NCBI GenBank assembly: GCA_002352045.1
Contig: DEHT01000017.1
Coordinates: 25,205 to 43,517 of the forward strand
Reading direction: 5' to 3'
Length of the DNA: 18,313 nucleotides
DNA from: Chitinophagaceae bacterium UBA2793
GTDB taxonomy: Bacteria > Bacteroidota > Bacteroidia > Chitinophagales > Chitinophagaceae
Shown: positions 14,416-18,313 of the stretch, one piece after another
How positions within the stretch are numbered: position 1 is the stretch's first letter
How the letters are laid out: every line of letters starts with the position of its first letter
The notes under the pieces: model-generated
Database searches by the model: none
What the model was told of the DNA's origin: nothing
What the model saw: the letters and a program-made list of their open reading frames with translations, nothing else
Translations under genes and position numbers: made by a program

Positions 14416-15588
14416 CTAATTTTTGTTTTCACGGCTGCCGGCATAAAGCTCATATTCCAATAGCCTGCAATCAATTTTACCGGTAAAAAATTCTATTCGT
14501 CTTTTTGGTTTCAGGCCAATTTTTTTTGCCAGCTCTAAATTCCCTGTAAATATATACCCGAAATAGCCTTTGCATTGTTGTTTCATAAAATCGCCCATGC
14601 GTTTATAGGTTTGTTGCAATGCAGTTTCATCGCCTAATCTATCGCCGTACTCGGGGTTAAAATATACTACCGCAGCCTCTTGTGCAGGTACAGTTGTTTT
14701 TTCAAAATCGCAACATTCAAATTGTATTAAATCTTCCACACCTGCAATTCCCGCATTTACTTTGCTTACATGAATAGCGTCTTCACTTATGTCTGATGCA
14801 ATAATTTGAAGCCCGGCAGGTGCCTCTTTTACTTTTGCTTCAATGGCCTCTAATTCTTTTTTGTACATGCTGTGTAAATAACCCGTTACATGCATAAAGG
14901 AATAATTATCCCTATATAAACCCGGCCTTCTGTTGGTAGCCATTAATGCGGCTTCAATGGCCAATGTTCCGGAACCACACATAGGATTTACAAAGGCTGC
15001 ATTGCCTTTCCAATTTCCGGCCAATATTGTTGCTGCCGCCAATGATTCGAGCATGGGTGCTTTACCGGGAATTTTTCGGTAGCCATGTTTTGATAAAGTT
15101 TCTCCCGATGTATCTAAAAATATTTCGGCTACATTTTCTTTCCAATACAAATGAATAACGGCCCCGTTTAAAGCGGCACCCGAATTGGGCCTTAGCCCTT
15201 TCTTTTCCCGAAACCTATCGGCAATGGCATCTTTCACTTTTACATTGGCAAATAAATTATTGCTGATGGTTTCGTTGCTTACATTGCTGCTCACAGAAAA
15301 ATAACCATCAGCCGGAATAATATCTTCCCAGGGTAATTGCATTAATTGCCTGTACAGTTCATCGGCATTATTGGCATTGAATTGCTTTATAGAAAACAAC
15401 ACCTGGCTGGCACATCGAAGATTCAAATTGAGCCTTATGCAATCCTGCATGGTTCCTTTTAGTTCAACCCCGGTTTTAAAAACCCTGCCGGGTTTGTAGG
15501 GCAAATCTTCCACATCTTTTTGCAACCATACACTCATTCGGTTGCTGCAGGTAATAATTATCTTACTGGTAATGGAAAATAAATTCAA
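14416..15588 (-). CDS. THUMP-domain rRNA methyltransferase, RlmL-like
   Basis: This 390-residue class I SAM-dependent RNA methyltransferase probably makes a base-methylated guanosine in 23S rRNA, as the N-terminal half of E. coli RlmL does (m2G2445). The N-terminal 60 residues match the RlmL-type domain (SKIIITCSNRMSVWLQKDVE). A THUMP RNA-binding domain spans about 65-160 (ISNNLFANVKVKDAIADRFR inside it). SAM motif I is FVNPMCGSGTLAIEAAL at about 199-215. Motif IV reads NPEYG at 311-315, where the usual signature is NPPYG. The C-terminal end is LKPKRRIEFFTGKIDCRLLEYEL. The RlmK half of E. coli RlmL is absent, as in many bacteria. The start appears to be TTG at 15588: no ATG or GTG exists in frame before the upstream stop, and a perfect -7 box lies 23 bases before it. 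It overlaps no gene and is followed by the TauE/SafE gene after 3 bases. Confidence 0.9.
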   Translation of the reverse strand: MNLFSITSKIIITCSNRMSVWLQKDVEDLPYKPGRVFKTGVELKGTMQDCIRLNLNLRCASQVLFSIKQFNANNADELYRQLMQLPWEDIIPADGYFSVSSNVSNETISNNLFANVKVKDAIADRFREKKGLRPNSGAALNGAVIHLYWKENVAEIFLDTSGETLSKHGYRKIPGKAPMLESLAAATILAGNWKGNAAFVNPMCGSGTLAIEAALMATNRRPGLYRDNYSFMHVTGYLHSMYKKELEAIEAKVKEAPAGLQIIASDISEDAIHVSKVNAGIAGVEDLIQFECCDFEKTTVPAQEAAVVYFNPEYGDRLGDETALQQTYKRMGDFMKQQCKGYFGYIFTGNLELAKKIGLKPKRRIEFFTGKIDCRLLEYELYAGSRENKN

Positions 15589-15611
15589 AATAAAATCAAT
15601 TGCTAAGGGAG

Positions 15612-15619
15612 CAAAGTTA
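15612..15619 (-). promoter_or_regulatory. -7 box of the rRNA methyltransferase gene
   Basis: On the minus strand TAACTTTG is a perfect TAnnTTTG match, 23 bases before the TTG start. It lies in the 63-bp gap after rfbD and suggests a new transcript starts here. Confidence 0.45.
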
Positions 15620-15651
15620 GGGATAAACCACGCTACTGAATCGAATTAAAC

Positions 15652-16512
15652 CTAGAGCAATTTTATACAATGCTCCAGGCTTTGTTCCCACGCAGGAATG
15701 GCTATATCAAAAGCCTTTTGAATTTTTTGCGTATCTAATGCAGAATAGGCAGGCCTTTTTGCAGGAGTTGGATACTGTGCCGTAGCAATGGCATTCACCA
15801 CACATTTACTACCGGAATATTTTTTTATAGCCAAAGCAAACTGTTGCCAACTAATGATACCCGTATTGCAATAATGGTAAATTCCCGGCAACCAATTTTG
15901 CGATTGTATTATCTGCATCACTGCAGCAGCTAAATCGGCTGCATAAGTAGGGCAACCCAATTGGTCGCTTACTACGCCAATTGTTTCTCTTTCGTTCATT
16001 AAGCGTAGCATGGTTTTTACAAAATTTTTCCCAAAACTGCTATACACCCACGAAGTGCGAATGATGATGGTTTCGCTATTTTGCTGCAAGGCTGCTTGTT
16101 CGCCCTGTAATTTTGTAAGGCCATAAAAGTTTACAGGATCCGTTGCATCTTCGGGCATATAAGGTACCGTTGCATTGCCGTTGAAAACATAATCGGTTGA
16201 AAAATGAAAAAATTGAACGGCATTTTTTTTGCAAAGGCTTGCAAGATTGGCAACTGCCGTAACATTAATTGACAAGGCCAATTCTTTTTCCGACTCGGCT
16301 TTATCTACAGCCGTATAGGCGGCGCAATTAATACATATATCAATGTGCTGTGTAGAAAAAAAATGTGCAACCGCTTCCACATCATCAATGGCTAATTGTT
16401 CCCGTGACACAAAAATAAATTTGTAATCGGCAAAGCCGGGTGCTAAAACTTTAAACTCACTGCCCAATTGCCCATTGGCACCGGTAACTAAAATAGTTTT
16501 TAATTGTGCCAT
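15652..16512 (-). CDS. rfbD: dTDP-4-dehydrorhamnose reductase RfbD
   Basis: RfbD makes the last step to dTDP-L-rhamnose, reducing the 4-keto group with NAD(P)H. The product is 286 residues with an extended-SDR Rossmann fold: ILVTGANGQLGSEF holds the nucleotide motif at about 10-17, INCAAYTAVDKAE is the family segment, and FFHFSTDYVFNG (about 101-112) precedes the catalytic pair Y130 and K134 in YGLTK. PTYAADLAAAV and YHYCNTGIISWQQFA are typical of the C-terminal substrate domain. I chose the ATG at 16512 (MAQLKTILVTG), which leaves 7 bases after the rfbC stop. A start at 16536 would overlap rfbC and add eight residues not seen in the family. It lies downstream of rfbC and the epimerase gene in one tightly spaced operon. 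rfbA and rfbB, needed for dTDP-glucose and its 4-keto form, are absent here and must lie elsewhere. Confidence 0.94.
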   Translation of the reverse strand: MAQLKTILVTGANGQLGSEFKVLAPGFADYKFIFVSREQLAIDDVEAVAHFFSTQHIDICINCAAYTAVDKAESEKELALSINVTAVANLASLCKKNAVQFFHFSTDYVFNGNATVPYMPEDATDPVNFYGLTKLQGEQAALQQNSETIIIRTSWVYSSFGKNFVKTMLRLMNERETIGVVSDQLGCPTYAADLAAAVMQIIQSQNWLPGIYHYCNTGIISWQQFALAIKKYSGSKCVVNAIATAQYPTPAKRPAYSALDTQKIQKAFDIAIPAWEQSLEHCIKLL

Positions 16513-16519
16513 GCAATTT

Positions 16520-17080
16520 TTATTTACCGTATTCAAAATTATTTACACAATTTTCAATATCGGGATACAATAAATCTTTATCAGAAATTATCATTTTATC
16601 TGTAGGAATGCGCCAGTCTATATTCAATCTTGAATCGGTTAAAGAAATACCACCTTCCGATTCTTTGTTCCAAAAAGCATCGCATTTATAAAACACTTCT
16701 GCTGTTTCGCTTAAAACAGAATAGCCATGCGCAAAACCTTTTGGAATTAACAGTTGATGTTTATTAGCATCGTTCAATTCAATGGCAAACACTTTTCCAT
16801 AAGTAGGCGAACCTTTACGAATATCCACCACTACATCTAAAATACTTCCACTCAATACACGAATGAGTTTGGTTTGTGCATAAGGCGCCAATTGATAATG
16901 CAAACCTCTTACCACACCGTAGGAAGACCTTGCCTGGTTGTCTTGCACAAAATTTATTTGTATGCCTTCGGCTTTTGCAAGGCTTTCATTATAACTTTCA
17001 AAAAAATATCCACGGCTGTCTTCAAAAACCTTTGGTTCAAAAATAAAAAGCCCGTCGAAATTGGTTTTAATAAAAGGCAT
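16520..17080 (-). CDS. rfbC: dTDP-4-dehydrorhamnose 3,5-epimerase RfbC
   Basis: RfbC epimerises C3 and C5 of dTDP-4-keto-6-deoxy-glucose, giving the substrate for RfbD. The 186-residue length and cupin fold are normal. Recognisable segments are FEPKVFEDSRGYFFESYNE, VVRGLHYQLAP with the catalytic base H61, KLIRVLSGSILDVVVDIRKG with K71, and PKGFAHGYSVLSETAEVFYK with the active-site Y131. The usual 'PHAQ' before the lysine reads PYAQ here, a mild change. The ATG at 17080 is 6 bases after the epimerase stop and the rfbD start follows 7 bases after this stop, so the three genes are clearly co-transcribed. The product would be rhamnose for O-antigen, capsule or another surface glycan. Confidence 0.95.
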   Translation of the reverse strand: MPFIKTNFDGLFIFEPKVFEDSRGYFFESYNESLAKAEGIQINFVQDNQARSSYGVVRGLHYQLAPYAQTKLIRVLSGSILDVVVDIRKGSPTYGKVFAIELNDANKHQLLIPKGFAHGYSVLSETAEVFYKCDAFWNKESEGGISLTDSRLNIDWRIPTDKMIISDKDLLYPDIENCVNNFEYGK

Positions 17081-17086
17081 TGCGTA

Positions 17087-18082
17087 TTAAATATTTTTAT
17101 TGCTGTAAATGTTTTTGAAATAATGGATGGTTTCAATTAATCCATCGCTGAATTTTTTAGAAGGTTGATACCCTAATAAATTTTTTGCTAAGGAAATATC
17201 TGCCAACGAATGACGAATGTCGCCTGCTCTTGGTTCCCTGTAAACCGGCTCCCAATTGCTGTTGAGTTGCTGCTTGCAGGTATTGTACAAATCGTTCACA
17301 GTAAATCTTTCGCCAACAGCCACATTATAAACTTTTTTAAATGCGGCTTCATTTTGGATGAGCATGCCTTTAATATTTACCTGCACTGCATTATCAACAA
17401 AAGTAAAATCCCTGGTTTGTTCGCCATCTCCATTAATATATACCGGCGTTCTGTTTAAAATACCTTTTACAAATAAAGGTATTACGGCAGCATAAGGACC
17501 ATCGGGATCTTGCCTTGGCCCAAAAATATTGAAATACCTAAAGCCCATAATTTTTAAGCCATACACATCGGCAAAAACCTGAGCGTATAATTCATTTGTT
17601 TTTTTTGTGGCCGCATAAGGCGATAAACAATTTCCAATTCTTTCTTCTTTTTTTGGAAGTGTTGGCTCATCGCCATAAACCGATGAAGAAGATGCATACA
17701 CAAACTGTTGAACTTTATTTTCAACCGCAGCATTCAACATGTTTACAAAACCGTTTACGTTTACTTCATTGAAATAAACAGGTTCTTTAATACTTCTGGG
17801 CACAGAACCCAATGCAGCCTGGTGGCTTACAAAATCAATTTGCTTACAAGCTTCCTTACAAATAGTTTCATTTCTTATATCGCCTTCTATAAATTCAAAC
17901 TGTGGATATTGTTTTAAAATAGCAAGATTTGAATCAAAGCCATTCACCATATTATCGAGTACCCGAACTTTAGCCGCTCCATTTTTTAATAAATACTCTG
18001 CTATATGGCTGCCAATAAAACCTGCTCCGCCTGTTATTAAGAAACTGCTCGATGAAATGTCTTTGGTATGAAATAAACTCAC
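17087..18082 (-). CDS. UDP-N-acetylglucosamine 4-epimerase-like (WbpP/TviC type)
   Basis: This extended SDR of 331 residues most resembles the WbpP/TviC/WbgU group, which interconverts UDP-GlcNAc and UDP-GalNAc or their uronic acids. It has the NAD-binding motif LITGGAGFIGSH (G18-x-x-G21-x-x-G24), HQAALGSVPRSIKEP, FVYASSSSVYGDEP, and the catalytic Y156-x3-K160 in LSPYAATKKTNELYA. FRYFNIFGPRQDPDGPYAAV, YINGDGEQTRDF and AGDIRHSLADISLA follow. The start appears to be GTG at 18082 (GTG AGT TTA): no ATG lies in frame before the Rossmann strand, and the N-terminal length fits. The gap to the upstream gene is filled by the 32-bp repeat. A nucleotide-sugar dehydrogenase upstream matches the known WbpO-WbpP and TviB-TviC pairs, supporting UDP-GalNAc/GalNAcA-type products. 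UDP-glucuronate or UDP-glucose epimerase is possible but less likely. Confidence 0.88.
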   Translation of the reverse strand: MSLFHTKDISSSSFLITGGAGFIGSHIAEYLLKNGAAKVRVLDNMVNGFDSNLAILKQYPQFEFIEGDIRNETICKEACKQIDFVSHQAALGSVPRSIKEPVYFNEVNVNGFVNMLNAAVENKVQQFVYASSSSVYGDEPTLPKKEERIGNCLSPYAATKKTNELYAQVFADVYGLKIMGFRYFNIFGPRQDPDGPYAAVIPLFVKGILNRTPVYINGDGEQTRDFTFVDNAVQVNIKGMLIQNEAAFKKVYNVAVGERFTVNDLYNTCKQQLNSNWEPVYREPRAGDIRHSLADISLAKNLLGYQPSKKFSDGLIETIHYFKNIYSNKNI

Positions 18083-18088
18083 TCTACT

Positions 18089-18120
18089 AATGTATAATTG
18101 ATAATGTAAAATGTATAATT
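18089..18120. repeat. Copy 2 of the 32-bp dispersed AT-rich element
   Basis: AATGTATAATT occurs at 18089-18099 and again at 18110-18120, 21 bases apart, exactly the layout of the copy at 7556-7587 (27 of 32 positions identical overall). It fills nearly all of the gap between the dehydrogenase and epimerase genes, overlapping the dehydrogenase stop codon. On the minus strand TACATTAG (18087-18094), a one-mismatch -7 box, sits 4 bases before the GTG start. Confidence 0.6.
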
Positions 18121-18313
18121 AAAGGCTCCAGTAAACCCTGTTATTAATTTTATTTCTATAAATGCCTTTAAGATCGGCTATCATTGCTTTGGGCTTACTT
18201 ATGCTGATAAAATATTCTTCGTTTAAATTTTTATAGTCGTTGTGCGGCACAGTAACTATTACCGCATCGTAATCGGATTCAAGTTGTGGCGTTAAACCAA
18301 AACCATATTCATG
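18119..18313 (-). CDS. Nucleotide-sugar dehydrogenase, C-terminal end only
   Basis: Sixty-four residues and the TAA stop of a minus-strand gene are visible; the rest lies beyond the right edge. The frame reads HEYGFGLTPQLESDYDAVIV, then VPHNDY, MIADLKGIYRNK and a final YWSL. This matches the C-terminal domain of UDP-sugar 6-dehydrogenases of the UDP-GlcNAc/GalNAc/ManNAc group (WbpO, TviB, WecC), whose ends read 'yDavilavpHkey' and 'vvDlKgi'. These enzymes oxidise C6 of a UDP-HexNAc to the uronic acid using two NAD+. The catalytic cysteine domain is outside the window, so activity and exact substrate cannot be checked. The neighbouring WbpP/TviC-like epimerase supports a HexNAcA pathway. Confidence 0.8.
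   Translation of the reverse strand, partial: HEYGFGLTPQLESDYDAVIVTVPHNDYKNLNEEYFISISKPKAMIADLKGIYRNKINNRVYWSL

Overview
This window looks like chromosomal DNA of a Bacteroidota bacterium, most likely a member of Chitinophagaceae or a close relative. The signs are: AT-rich DNA; several matches to the Bacteroidota -7 promoter element TAnnTTTG with few Shine-Dalgarno sites; a TPR-containing HisKA_3 sensor kinase; a secreted protein with a macroglobulin-like domain and a TonB plug domain; an exported formylglycine-generating-enzyme-like protein; and a Bacteroidota-style small tail-anchored protein. This assignment rests on protein style and promoters, not on a marker gene.

Left part (1-3462, all on the minus strand): a TPR/histidine kinase gene overlaps its NarL-type response regulator gene, and both lie upstream of a secreted FGE/SUMF1-like gene cut by the left window edge. 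Middle part (3683-12890, all on the plus strand): D-lactate dehydrogenase, the tRNA 2-thiouridylase MnmA, a lipoprotein of unknown function, an SSAT-like GNAT acetyltransferase, two isocitrate dehydrogenases of different subfamilies in tandem, and a large secreted MG2/plug protein. Right part (12965-18313, all on the minus strand): a small membrane protein, a TauE/SafE permease with a THUMP rRNA methyltransferase gene directly upstream, then an envelope-sugar cluster. In transcription order that cluster is a nucleotide-sugar dehydrogenase (cut by the right edge), a WbpP-like UDP-HexNAc 4-epimerase, rfbC and rfbD. Convergent transcription at 12.9 kb meets at a strong bidirectional terminator.

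How the genes work together: the kinase and regulator form one signalling unit. The two isocitrate dehydrogenases catalyse the same TCA step but differ in cofactor-pocket residues. The right-hand cluster would supply UDP-HexNAc(A)-type sugars and dTDP-L-rhamnose for surface polysaccharide. rfbA and rfbB are not in the window.

The least ordinary content is in the intergenic DNA. There are several families of short imperfect tandem repeats just upstream of genes, a 32-bp element present in two distant gaps, a perfect 34-bp palindrome, and -7 boxes placed so close to start codons that the mRNAs would be leaderless or nearly so. I see no tRNA, rRNA, insertion sequence, phage gene or CRISPR array. 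I see no clear new defence or biosynthetic system.
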